From: Devosia sp. FKR38
GTDB lineage: Bacteria; Pseudomonadota; Alphaproteobacteria; Rhizobiales; Devosiaceae
Direction of reading: 5' to 3'
Assembly: GCF_005222805.1 (NCBI RefSeq)
Contig: NZ_STGC01000005.1
Location: 1,650,456 to 1,714,455 of the forward strand
DNA: 64,000 nt
Numbering within the stretch: position 1 is the first letter of the stretch; every line of letters begins with the position of its first letter. A program made the translations under genes and the position numbers. The notes under the pieces were generated by a model. That model was not told the DNA's origin, did not search any database, and worked only from the letters and a program-made list of their open reading frames with translations. Below are positions 8,359-16,377 of this stretch, in pieces.

Positions 8359-9168
8359 CTAACGCGCGTAAAGCTGCGTGAAGAAGGCGCCGCCATCGCC
8401 ACCTTCCGATGTGGTCGCCGGCAGGCCCTCCGGCTCATTCTTGAACAGGCCGGTGAACGACATGTTCTCCGGCGAGAAGCGCGACGGCAACGGCGGCGCG
8501 GCCGCGACCGTTGGTGCACCTCCGGCGATCTGCTGTGCTGCGAAATTGGCATTGGCGTCGCCCGCCTCATGCTTGGAGACCAGCACGCGATAGACGTCGC
8601 GAATGGTGCGCGGCTGCCCGTTTGAGTAAAAGATCGCCCGGTTCGATGAGGCCTGCCGGGGAAACAGATCTGCCGCGATCTGGTCCGGATCCTGCAGGCC
8701 CGCGGTGAACATGCGCTCAGCGCCCTGCGCGCCCAGGAAATGGGCGATATAGAGCTCGCCCGCGCTGGGCATGCGCCCGAACCGGCTGCGCAGATAGTCG
8801 CCATTGGATTTGGTAAAGGCTGCTGCCAGATCGGCGGCGATCTGTGGGTCTTCCCGCAGCTTGAGGATCTTGGCCTTGGTGGCCGGATCATCAATCACAT
8901 AGTCGCCGCCGCTGGTGCGGCGGATGCTGTCGGCATATTGGCCATAGCCCAGCCGCGGCCCCTGCTCCTTCATCACCTGCATCCAGGTGCCTTCGAGGAA
9001 CTGGAACAGCCCAACCGCCGATGACGTCTGGGCCTTGGCCTCTGGATTGAGACTGCTTTCGCGCATGGCTGTCTGCAGCAGATAGTCGAAATCCACGCCG
9101 TTCCGGTCGCCGGCGGCCGTCAGCACATAGGCCAGACTTTGGGGGACGGAGATCGGCTGCACGCCCAT
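8359..9168 (-). CDS. Lytic transglycosylase SLT-domain protein
   Basis: This 269-residue protein has a goose-type/SLT-like lysozyme fold at its N-terminus. The catalytic Glu is Glu37 in AMRESSLNP, followed by the AQTSSAVGLFQFLEGTW motif and, later, GELYIAHFLGAQGAERM. The remainder is Ala/Pro-rich and probably disordered. It would cleave peptidoglycan between MurNAc and GlcNAc. No N-terminal signal peptide is evident, as for flagellum- or secretion-associated muramidases exported by other means. A perfect extended CtrA box lies 55 bases upstream, implying cell-cycle control. It is transcribed alone; the next gene on this strand begins beyond the CtrA box. Confidence 0.82.
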   Translation of the reverse strand: MGVQPISVPQSLAYVLTAAGDRNGVDFDYLLQTAMRESSLNPEAKAQTSSAVGLFQFLEGTWMQVMKEQGPRLGYGQYADSIRRTSGGDYVIDDPATKAKILKLREDPQIAADLAAAFTKSNGDYLRSRFGRMPSAGELYIAHFLGAQGAERMFTAGLQDPDQIAADLFPRQASSNRAIFYSNGQPRTIRDVYRVLVSKHEAGDANANFAAQQIAGGAPTVAAAPPLPSRFSPENMSFTGLFKNEPEGLPATTSEGGDGGAFFTQLYAR

Positions 9169-9222
9169 GACGGGATGACGGTCCTCGGGAATCGGTTAGG
9201 GACATGTTAACACCCGCAGAAG

Positions 9223-9241
9223 TTAACTGCGCGTTAACCAT
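9223..9241 (-). promoter_or_regulatory. CtrA box with extended TTAACCAT half-site
   Basis: TTAACTGCGCGTTAACCAT contains TTAA-N7-TTAA exactly, and its second half also matches the extended TTAACCAT half-site described for CtrA. A third TTAAC lies at 9208. It sits 55 bases upstream of the lytic transglycosylase start. Confidence 0.75.
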
Positions 9242-9248
9242 GCGCGCC

Positions 9249-9839
9249 TCAGCGATCCTCTGGCGCCTGCCAGCGGCGCACCACATCGGCCAGCACCGGC
9301 CGGGGCCGATCCTCCATCACCATGGTTGCGGTGCCGATATGCACGAAGCCGACGAAGCGCTCCCCTGCCCGCGCGCCCAGCATGCTGGCCGCCGCCTCGT
9401 CAAAGGCATACCAGCGGGTTACCCAGTTGGCGCCGAAGCCAAAGGCCGCCGCCGCATTGAGCAGGTTGAAAGCGACATTGCCCGCCGACAGCAATTGCTC
9501 GAACTCGGGCACCTTGGGATGGGGCTGCGGCGCCGAGAGCACACCAACCACCAGCGGCGCGGGCAGGAAGCGCTGCCGCTCGACCTCCAGGCTCACGTCG
9601 TCGAGGCCAGGCGTCTTGCGGGCGGCGATCGCAGCCAGGGCGGCGCCGGCCTTGGCCCGATCGTCACCGGCGATCAGCACCAGCCGCCAGGGTGCCAGCT
9701 TGCCATGATCCGGCACGCGGGTTGCCATGGTCAGCATCTGCTCGAGCTGCGTAGCATTGGGGCCGGGCTCGGCCAGGAAACCGACACCGACGGAACGGCG
9801 CGTGAGCAGATACTGGCTGAGGGCTGGGATGGGGGGCAT
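9249..9839 (-). CDS. Nitroreductase family protein (YdjA-like)
   Basis: This 196-residue flavoprotein belongs to the small FMN-dependent nitroreductases. Visible motifs are LTRRSVGVGFL near the start (the FMN-phosphate binding Arg region), ATRVPDHGKLAPWRLV, and the C-terminal GANWVTRWYAFD plus GFVHIGTA. It probably reduces quinones or nitro compounds with NAD(P)H; the natural substrate is unknown. I take ATG 9839 as the start because GAGGA lies eight to nine bases before it; the longer frame from 9866 lacks that. Its stop lies just outside the CtrA box that drives the next gene. Confidence 0.85.
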   Translation of the reverse strand: MPPIPALSQYLLTRRSVGVGFLAEPGPNATQLEQMLTMATRVPDHGKLAPWRLVLIAGDDRAKAGAALAAIAARKTPGLDDVSLEVERQRFLPAPLVVGVLSAPQPHPKVPEFEQLLSAGNVAFNLLNAAAAFGFGANWVTRWYAFDEAAASMLGARAGERFVGFVHIGTATMVMEDRPRPVLADVVRRWQAPEDR

Positions 9840-10034
9840 GCAACAAATCCTCGTGGTCGCAGGCACACATAGTCAATTTGCGCCGCGCTTGCCACTGGCA
9901 GCAGGTCCAAGGGACAAATTTGCCTCATCTCGGCACTGTGCTGTTTTCATCGCCCCTGCTCTGTGACACAGCTTTTCCCAAATGGCCTGCTAGGCGATCC
10001 ACTGATTCAGCCGCGCGAGATTTCAGGAGCCCAG

Positions 10035-11027
10035 ATGCGTTTGCAACGGACACTAGCCCTGCTGCTCACCTTGCTGATGATCCTGGGAAGCGCCCTTTCG
10101 CTGGTCAGCCTGCCGGCGCGCGCCCAAGAGGCTGCGGCCACCACCGGCGAGATGCCGCCCATGCCTCGCCCGCGTCCCGCGGATCGTACAGCCGCCCCGA
10201 CACCCGCCGATACCCCAGCCGCCCCGACCGGCGAAGCCACCCAAGCCATTTCCGAGCTGGTCTCGACACCGCAGAGCGTCACGCTGACGGCCAGCATCGT
10301 GCCCGATGGGCCAGCGGTGCCCGATGGCCTGGTGTGGCGCATCTTTGACACAACGCCCGATACCAGCGGCGAGCTGGCGCTGGTGGCCAAATCCGACCAG
10401 GGCACGGCCCAGGTCGAGCTGCCGCCCGGCGAATACATGGTGCATGTCGCCTATGGCCGCGCCCAGGCCAGCGAGGCCCTTTCGGTTGTTCCCGGCACCA
10501 ACAGTCTCGCCATGGTGCTTGACGCCGGCGCGCTGCGGCTCAACTCGGCTGTCACCGGCGACATTCCCATTCCGCCCAGCCTGCTCAAGTTCGATATCCT
10601 GAGCGGACCGGACGAAACTGCGCGCCAGGTTGTCGCCGAGGGTCTGCTGCCCAATGACATCATTACGCTCAATTCCGGCACCTATCACGTCATCGCCTAT
10701 TTCGGCACGGTCAACGCCGTGGTGAAGGCCGACTTGCGCGTCGAGCCCGGCCAGCTCACCGATGCCACGCTCTACCAGCATGCCAGCCAGGTCTCCTTCA
10801 AGCTGGTGTCCGAAGAGGGTGGCGAGGCCATCGCTGACGTCGAATGGACCGTCAAGACTGCCGATGGCACTACGGTCTTCACCGATCTGGGAGCATTTCC
10901 GGCCACCGTTCTGGCCGAGGGCGACTATCTCGTGCTGGCCAAGCAGGGGGACAAGGTCTTCAACCGCGAGTTCCAGGTGCAATCCGGCGCTGCCCGCGAA
11001 GTGGAAGTGCTTACCGCGGTTTACTGA
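10035..11027 (+). CDS. Secreted protein of unknown function with Ig-like/beta-rich repeats
   Basis: This 330-residue protein has a signal peptide (MRLQRTLALLLTLLMILG, ending near ARAQ) and a Pro/Ala/Thr-rich linker. After that come about three beta-rich units, each carrying a glycine-turn motif: ELPPGEYMVHVAYG, LNSGTYHVIAYFG and LAEGDYLVLAKQG. The repeated x-G-x-Y-x-V pattern resembles carboxypeptidase-regulatory or PEGA-like beta sandwiches. The start at 10035 has AGGAG six bases before it, and the longer frame is rejected. It is 117 bases upstream of another large secreted protein on the same strand and may be co-transcribed with it. No function can be assigned. Confidence 0.8.
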   Translation: MRLQRTLALLLTLLMILGSALSLVSLPARAQEAAATTGEMPPMPRPRPADRTAAPTPADTPAAPTGEATQAISELVSTPQSVTLTASIVPDGPAVPDGLVWRIFDTTPDTSGELALVAKSDQGTAQVELPPGEYMVHVAYGRAQASEALSVVPGTNSLAMVLDAGALRLNSAVTGDIPIPPSLLKFDILSGPDETARQVVAEGLLPNDIITLNSGTYHVIAYFGTVNAVVKADLRVEPGQLTDATLYQHASQVSFKLVSEEGGEAIADVEWTVKTADGTTVFTDLGAFPATVLAEGDYLVLAKQGDKVFNREFQVQSGAAREVEVLTAVY

Positions 11028-11143
11028 CGGGTCAGACACTTGGCCGCACTGGCGCCGACGCCTGTCCGACACCATGTCTATTGCCTATTGAAGCGCAGCG
11101 GCCGATGGCTCAGATTGCGCCAAAATCCCAGGGAGCCCCCAGC

Positions 11144-12940
11144 ATGATGCACCGACCGTCGTCCAAACGTCGCCTCGCCGTCTTCGCCACCGCCTGCCTG
11201 GTGAGCGTTGCCCTGCCGCTCGCACCGGCCTGGGCGGAGAAGACCAAGACCAAGCCCGCCGTCACCGCCGAAGCCACCGTGCCCCCCGAAGTGACGGTAG
11301 AGATCCCCACCATCACCAGCGACGGTGCCAATGTCGATGAAGGCACGCTGCGCGACATTTTCAGCGGCAAGATTGCCGACAATGCGTCTGCACTGGCCGG
11401 TCTGACGGCCACCAGCATCAGCATCCCGGCCATCACCATCCATGTGCACTCTATCCTTGAGGGCAAGGCCACCGACGCCAGCATCACCATCACCGACATT
11501 GCCCTGACGGACGTCTCGGCCGGCATCGCCAGCGCCGTCACCGTAGCCGGCATGACCATGGACGCAGGCGATCAGGGCAGCGGCGCCTTCGGCGAGTTCT
11601 CGGCCAGCAGCGTCAATCTGGCCGCCATGCTCAGCATCTACGGCCTGGTCCCCTCGGCCGATGCCAATGGCTTTGCAACCATCTACAAGGATCTCAATTT
11701 TGCCGGCGGCAACTTCACCGCCCCCGAGGTCACCTGTGACTTCGGCGCGGTGACCGCCGACGAGTTCAAGGCGCGCCCTCTCAAGACCTCCATGGTCGAG
11801 ATGATGGCCTTGGCCAGCGCGCTCGAAGGCCAGGACGAGCAGCCCTCGCCCGAGCTGATGGGCAAGATCGTGCGCATGTATGCCGATATCTTCACCGCCT
11901 TTGAGTCCTCGCCTGTCCACTATGATGGGTTCAGCTGCGATGCCACCGACGACAGTGGCCAGCCGGTGCAGGTCACCATTGCCAGCATGGATATGGACGG
12001 CATGTCGCCGGGTACCTACCCCGGCATCACGGTGTCCGGAATCGATATTCTCGCCAATGAAGATGGCGCAGTGAGCATCGGCAACTTCACCTTCAAGCCC
12101 ATGGACCTCAGCGGCCCCATCGCCGCCATTGAGGCAGCGCCCGCAGCGCTGGATGAAGCCTGGTTCACCGCCAATGCCCGCGCGCTGATCCCGGCCTTTG
12201 CTGGCTTCTCCTTCAGCGATGTGGCCATCGATGTGCCCGATCCGGAAGCCGAAGCGTCCCGCATTGTTGCCAGCGTCGGCAGCTTCGACCTGTCGCTGGC
12301 CGACTATCGCAATGGCATTCCGGCAACCGTCAGCACCAATGCCAGCCACATCATGCTCGATCTGCCCACCGACACCTCCGATGAGCAGCTGCAGATGCTG
12401 ATGGCCCTGGGCATCACCTCGATCGATGCCGGTTTCACCATCGACGCCGGCTGGGATGAAGCCAGCAACACCATCGCCATCAACGACATCTCGGTGACCG
12501 GCGCGGACCTGGCCACCGTCAAGCTGGCCGGCACCATTGCCAACGCCACCCAAGCCCTGTTCAGCAGCGATGAAAACGAGGCCATGGCCGCTGCCATGGG
12601 CGTGGCCATCAGTCACCTCACGCTTGACGTCAACGACATGGGCCTGTCCGACCTGGTGCTGGCCATTGCCAGCGCCGAACAGGGGGGCGACGCGGCAACC
12701 CTGCGCACTGTCTATTCGGGCCTGGCCGAAGGCACCATTGTGAGCATGCTGGCGGGCGCTGCCGAGGCCCAGAAGGTTGGCGCAGCAGTGAGCGCCTTTG
12801 TCGCCGGCAAGGCCAAGCAGCTTTCCATTGACCTCACGGCCAAGGAGCCCCCGGGCCTGGGCATGATGGACTTCATGGCCGCCGAGGAGGATCCCACCCT
12901 GCTCATCGGCAAGGTGAACATCTCCGCCACCGCCAAGTAA
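11144..12940 (+). CDS. Large secreted protein of unknown function
   Basis: This 598-residue protein has a signal peptide (ending near APAWAE) and is otherwise soluble, acidic and rich in Ala, Ile, Thr and Ser. Similar short strands recur (ASITITDIALTDVSAGIASAV, then ITVSGIDILANEDGAVSIGNF, later TIAINDISVTGADLATVKLAG), suggesting repeated beta units in a lipid-binding or barrel-like scaffold. I see no catalytic motif and recognise no family. ATG 11144 has GGGAG eight bases upstream; an in-frame extension back to 10844 only reads through the previous gene in another frame. It ends in a UUCG-loop terminator and probably forms a two-gene unit with the preceding secreted protein. Confidence 0.8.
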   Translation: MMHRPSSKRRLAVFATACLVSVALPLAPAWAEKTKTKPAVTAEATVPPEVTVEIPTITSDGANVDEGTLRDIFSGKIADNASALAGLTATSISIPAITIHVHSILEGKATDASITITDIALTDVSAGIASAVTVAGMTMDAGDQGSGAFGEFSASSVNLAAMLSIYGLVPSADANGFATIYKDLNFAGGNFTAPEVTCDFGAVTADEFKARPLKTSMVEMMALASALEGQDEQPSPELMGKIVRMYADIFTAFESSPVHYDGFSCDATDDSGQPVQVTIASMDMDGMSPGTYPGITVSGIDILANEDGAVSIGNFTFKPMDLSGPIAAIEAAPAALDEAWFTANARALIPAFAGFSFSDVAIDVPDPEAEASRIVASVGSFDLSLADYRNGIPATVSTNASHIMLDLPTDTSDEQLQMLMALGITSIDAGFTIDAGWDEASNTIAINDISVTGADLATVKLAGTIANATQALFSSDENEAMAAAMGVAISHLTLDVNDMGLSDLVLAIASAEQGGDAATLRTVYSGLAEGTIVSMLAGAAEAQKVGAAVSAFVAGKAKQLSIDLTAKEPPGLGMMDFMAAEEDPTLLIGKVNISATAK

Positions 12941-12946
12941 AACAAA

Positions 12947-12968
12947 GGGGCCGCCTTCGGGCGGCCCC
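12947..12968. terminator. Bidirectional UUCG-tetraloop terminator
   Basis: A nine-pair GC stem (GGGGCCGCC, 12947-12955 with 12960-12968) closes a TTCG loop. On the minus strand it is followed by TTTGTTTT, and on the plus strand by ATCTTCATT. It can serve both the secreted-protein gene and the convergent epimerase gene. Confidence 0.85.
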
Positions 12969-13012
12969 ATCTTCATTCACACCTTGCCTCGGCGCAGCAG
13001 CGCCTGGACTGG

Positions 13013-14011
13013 TCAGCGGCGGTAATACTGGCGATACCAGGCAACAAAGCTGGCGACACCAGCCTGGATCGGCGTGCGCGGCAGTTCACCCACCAGCGCC
13101 CGCAACAGCGTGGTATCGGCCGCCGTCTCGCGCGGGTCGCCCGCCTGCATGGGCAAGAAATTGCAATTGGCCGACTGGCCCAGCGCACGTTCGATGGCCT
13201 GGACGAAATCCATCAGCAGTTCGGGATGCCCGCCCGCCAGATTGACCGTGCGGAACGGCGCCACCGGCGACAGCGAATCCGCTTCGACCGGCGCGCCAAC
13301 CACTGGCGGATGCTCGACCAGCCGGATGACCGCCTCGACCAGATCGTCGATGAAGGTGAAATCGCGGCGCATCTCGCCCTGGCCGAAGATGTCGATGGTG
13401 CGTCCATCCAGGATGGCCGCGACGAATTTGAACAGCGCCATGTCCGGCCGGCCCCAGGGGCCATAGACCGTAAAAAAGCGCAGCATCGTGGTGGGGATGC
13501 CAAACAGATGCGCATAGGAATGCGCCATGGCCTCGCCACCCTTCTTGGTGGCCGCATAGAGCGAAATGGGCGCATCGGCCGCGTCGCGCTCGGAAAACGG
13601 CAGCTTGGTATTGCCGCCATAGACCGAGCTGGTCGAGGCAAACAGCAGGTGGCGCGGCGGGTGCGCCCGCACCGCCTCAAGCAGATTGGCGCTGCCCACC
13701 AGGTTGGAGCTGATATAGCTCTGCGGCTGTTCGATGCTGTAGCGTACGCCGGCCTGCGCCGCCATGTGCAGCACGATCTCGGCCTCGGAGCGCCCCAGCG
13801 AAGTCGTCAGCAGCGCAGCATCTTCAAGGCGCGCCTCAACGAAGTTGAAGTTCTCCAGGCCCGCCAGTTCAGTCAGCCGCGCGCGCTTGAGGGCGACATC
13901 ATAGTAGTCGGTCACCGCGTCATAGCCGGTCACGCTATGCCCGGCCTCGAGCAGGCGCCGGGCTAGTGTATATCCGATGAAGCCGGCCGTGCCGGTGATG
14001 AAGAACTTCAC
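13013..14011 (-). CDS. NAD-dependent epimerase, probable UDP-glucuronate 4-epimerase
   Basis: This 332-residue short-chain dehydrogenase/reductase has the NAD-binding GTAGFIG near residue 7, an active-site Ser/Thr stretch (FASTSSVYGGN) and the catalytic YAATKK. The segments YDAVTDYYDVALKRARL and LRFFTVYGPWGRPDMALFKF are characteristic of the UDP-glucuronate 4-epimerase subfamily (LpsL of rhizobia), which makes UDP-galacturonate for lipopolysaccharide and capsule. UDP-glucose dehydrogenase, which supplies its substrate, lies just upstream on the same strand. The start is GTG at 14011 with a strong GGGGAGGAG ribosome-binding site. Confidence 0.87.
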   Translation of the reverse strand: MKFFITGTAGFIGYTLARRLLEAGHSVTGYDAVTDYYDVALKRARLTELAGLENFNFVEARLEDAALLTTSLGRSEAEIVLHMAAQAGVRYSIEQPQSYISSNLVGSANLLEAVRAHPPRHLLFASTSSVYGGNTKLPFSERDAADAPISLYAATKKGGEAMAHSYAHLFGIPTTMLRFFTVYGPWGRPDMALFKFVAAILDGRTIDIFGQGEMRRDFTFIDDLVEAVIRLVEHPPVVGAPVEADSLSPVAPFRTVNLAGGHPELLMDFVQAIERALGQSANCNFLPMQAGDPRETAADTTLLRALVGELPRTPIQAGVASFVAWYRQYYRR

Positions 14012-14137
14012 AGCGTCTCCTCCCCTTGCGCGTCCTGCTTGGCCACTGGCCGGCAGATCGTCACCCCTGCCCTTGGCTAGACGCGATGAACAACGGCCCG
14101 TGTGACGCCGATCCCCTCCTCCGCCGCTTCGGACCTA

Positions 14138-15484
14138 CTATTCGGCGGCGTCCGTCAGGCTCAACGTCTCGTTCTCAACCAGCGGGCGACCAATGCTGGA
14201 ATAGGCGAAACCATGCTTGTTGGCTTCGGCATGGCTGTAGACATTGCGCAGGTCGACCAGAATTGGCGTCTTCATCGTCTCGCGCAGGCGATCAAGGTCC
14301 AGCGAGCGGAACTCGTTCCATTCGGTGATCAGCACCAGCGCATCGGCCCCCTTGGCCACCTCATAGGCGCCCTTGGCAAAACTCACCTTGTCCATCATGT
14401 CCCGCGCCGGCTCCATGCCCTGCGGATCATAGGCCACGACATTGGCGCCCTTGTCGAGCAGACCCTGGATAATGTCGATCGACGGCGCCTCGCGCATGTC
14501 GTCGGTATTGGGCTTGAAAGTCAGGCCCAGCACGCCGATGGTCTTGCCGCGCACATCGCCGCCACAGGCCGCAATGACCTTGCGCGACATCGCGCGCTTG
14601 CGCTGGTCATTGATCGAGACTGTCGTCTCGACCAGCCGCATGGGGCTGCCGAAATCCTGCGCAATCTTGACCAGGGCCAGCGTGTCCTTGGGGAAGCATG
14701 AGCCGCCGTAACCGGGCCCGGCATGCAGGAACTTGCTGCCGATGCGATTGTCCAGACCAATGCCGCGCGCCACCTCCTGCACATTGCCGCCCGCCGCCTC
14801 GCACAGATCGGCGATCTCGTTGATGAAGGTGATCTTCATGGCGAGGAACGCATTGGCCGCATATTTGATCAGCTCCGCCGTGCGGCGGTTGGTGAACATC
14901 AGCGGGGCCTGGTTGAGATAGAGCGGGCGATAGACCTCGGTCATCACCGCGCGGGCGCGCTCGTCCTCGATGCCCACCACAATGCGGTCGGGCCGCTTGA
15001 AGTCATCAATCGCGGCGCCTTCGCGCAGGAATTCCGGGTTGGACACCACGGCCACGTCGGCATTGGGATTGGTGCTGGCGATGATATGAGCCACCTCATC
15101 GCCCGTCCCCACCGGCACAGTGGACTTGGTGGCAACCACCGTAAAGCCGGACACGCTGGCCGCCACTTCGCGGGCCACCGCATACACAAAGCTCAGGTCG
15201 GCATGGCCATCGCCGCGGCGCGAAGGCGTCCCAACCGCGATGAACACCACATCGGCACTCGGCACGGCGCTGGCCAGGTTTGTGGTGAACGTCAGGCGTC
15301 CCGCCGCAACATTGCTGGCTACCAGATCGCTAAGGCCAGGCTCATAGATCGGGATCTGGCCCTGTTCGAGCGCGGCAATCTTGCGCTCATCCTTGTCGAT
15401 GCACACCACGTCGTGACCAAAGTCTGCGAGACAAACGCCGGTGACCAGACCGACATAGCCGGACCCTACGATAGCAATCTTCAT
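14138..15484 (-). CDS. ugd: UDP-glucose 6-dehydrogenase
   Basis: This 448-residue enzyme oxidises UDP-glucose to UDP-glucuronate in two NAD-dependent steps. The N-terminal Rossmann motif MKIAIVGSGYVGLV sets the start at 15484, so the 13-residue extension is rejected. The catalytic cysteine is about Cys263 in GYGGSCFPKDT. The KSTVPVGTG segment and the C-terminal UDP-binding domain (GLTFKPNTDDMREAPS) are intact. With the downstream epimerase it forms a UDP-galacturonate route for surface polysaccharides. A spacer of about 125 bases separates the two genes, so co-transcription is likely but not certain. Confidence 0.95.
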   Translation of the reverse strand: MKIAIVGSGYVGLVTGVCLADFGHDVVCIDKDERKIAALEQGQIPIYEPGLSDLVASNVAAGRLTFTTNLASAVPSADVVFIAVGTPSRRGDGHADLSFVYAVAREVAASVSGFTVVATKSTVPVGTGDEVAHIIASTNPNADVAVVSNPEFLREGAAIDDFKRPDRIVVGIEDERARAVMTEVYRPLYLNQAPLMFTNRRTAELIKYAANAFLAMKITFINEIADLCEAAGGNVQEVARGIGLDNRIGSKFLHAGPGYGGSCFPKDTLALVKIAQDFGSPMRLVETTVSINDQRKRAMSRKVIAACGGDVRGKTIGVLGLTFKPNTDDMREAPSIDIIQGLLDKGANVVAYDPQGMEPARDMMDKVSFAKGAYEVAKGADALVLITEWNEFRSLDLDRLRETMKTPILVDLRNVYSHAEANKHGFAYSSIGRPLVENETLSLTDAAE

Positions 15485-15697
15485 AGCTCGTCCATCCTCA
15501 CGCTGTGCGACAAAGAATATCAATCCAGAAAGACGATGTCGCGCCTGAACTCAATTCAAGCAAGTATGGCGCAGCTTCATCATTAATGCTGCCCCCGATG
15601 AGCCCGGCTTCTCGCATGGCTGCTTTGCAAGTCAATACCGTCACGCCATTCAGCCACAGACTTTTTGACCGCCCAGCAGAAGCCGCATGACTGGCCA

Positions 15698-16129
15698 TCA
15701 CTGTGCATCGCCCGGACTGGACCGGAGGCGCTTGACGCCCGAACGGATGGCCTTGCCCTCCAGCCGCCGCTTCTTGGACGCCAGTGTCGGCCGCGTCGCC
15801 ACGCGGAACTTGGGCACATGGGTGCCCGCCACCAAGAGCTCCACCAGCCGCGCCAGGGCATCGGCGCGGTTCATTGGCTGGTCGCGGTGGGAATTGGCGG
15901 TGATCACAATCACCCCCGCCTTGGTAAGGCGCCGTCCGGCCAGCGCCGCGACCCGCCGCTTTACCGGCTCGGGCAATGAGGGCGAATTGACCAGGTCGAA
16001 GCGCAGCTGCACCGCGCTCGACACCTTGTTGACATTCTGCCCGCCCGGACCGGCCGCGCGGACAAAACTCTCGTCGATCTCTGAGGGATCAATGGAAATC
16101 GAGCGGGTTATGACAATGGGATCGGCCAC
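15698..16129 (-). CDS. arfB: Alternative ribosome-rescue peptidyl-tRNA hydrolase ArfB
   Basis: This 143-residue protein carries the release-factor GGQ motif at about residues 29-31 (AAGPGGQNVNKVSSA). It lacks the codon-recognition domains of RF1 and RF2, and it ends in a basic tail (SKKRRLEGKAIRSGVKRLR) that would enter the mRNA channel. This is the ArfB/YaeJ layout for freeing stalled ribosomes. The start is GTG at 16129, with GGGAGGG eight bases upstream and 13 bases after the preceding stop. The longer frame from 16177 would overlap the neighbouring gene. It is the last gene of a thrS-led operon. Confidence 0.92.
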   Translation of the reverse strand: MADPIVITRSISIDPSEIDESFVRAAGPGGQNVNKVSSAVQLRFDLVNSPSLPEPVKRRVAALAGRRLTKAGVIVITANSHRDQPMNRADALARLVELLVAGTHVPKFRVATRPTLASKKRRLEGKAIRSGVKRLRSSPGDAQ

Positions 16130-16142
16130 ACTCGCCCTCCCG

Positions 16143-16373
16143 TCAGCTGCGCAGGCGACCCGCGAAGATGATCTCACCTTCGTGGATCGTCAGGCCCTTG
16201 ATGGTCGCCCGGTATTTGCCGGGCATGCCCTCGGCCGGAATGACCCAGCCCTTCTTGAGCATGCCGGCAAACACCTTTTCGCCGATATCCTTGAAATCGC
16301 CCGGCCCGAGCGCATTGTCCTCACCCAGATGGGTCAGGGCCTTGATCTCGCGATTGGACGGTCTTTGTGGCAT
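16143..16373 (-). CDS. Small conserved-looking protein, unknown function
   Basis: This 76-residue soluble protein begins MPQRPSNREIKALTHLGEDN and continues with an amphipathic helix and a short beta region (KYRATIKGLTIHEGEIIFAGRL). It sits four bases after thrS and thirteen bases before arfB on the same strand, so it is almost certainly part of that operon. I recognise no named family. The basic N-terminus and the translation-related neighbours are compatible with a nucleic-acid or ribosome contact, but that is only context. Confidence 0.7.
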   Translation of the reverse strand: MPQRPSNREIKALTHLGEDNALGPGDFKDIGEKVFAGMLKKGWVIPAEGMPGKYRATIKGLTIHEGEIIFAGRLRS

Positions 16374-16377
16374 CGCG

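Noticed and set aside
11078-12976. Long minus-strand open frame (632 codons) rich in Gly, His and Asp
   Set aside because: It is antisense to the secreted 598-residue protein, which has a signal peptide and a good ribosome-binding site; the antisense product is low complexity.
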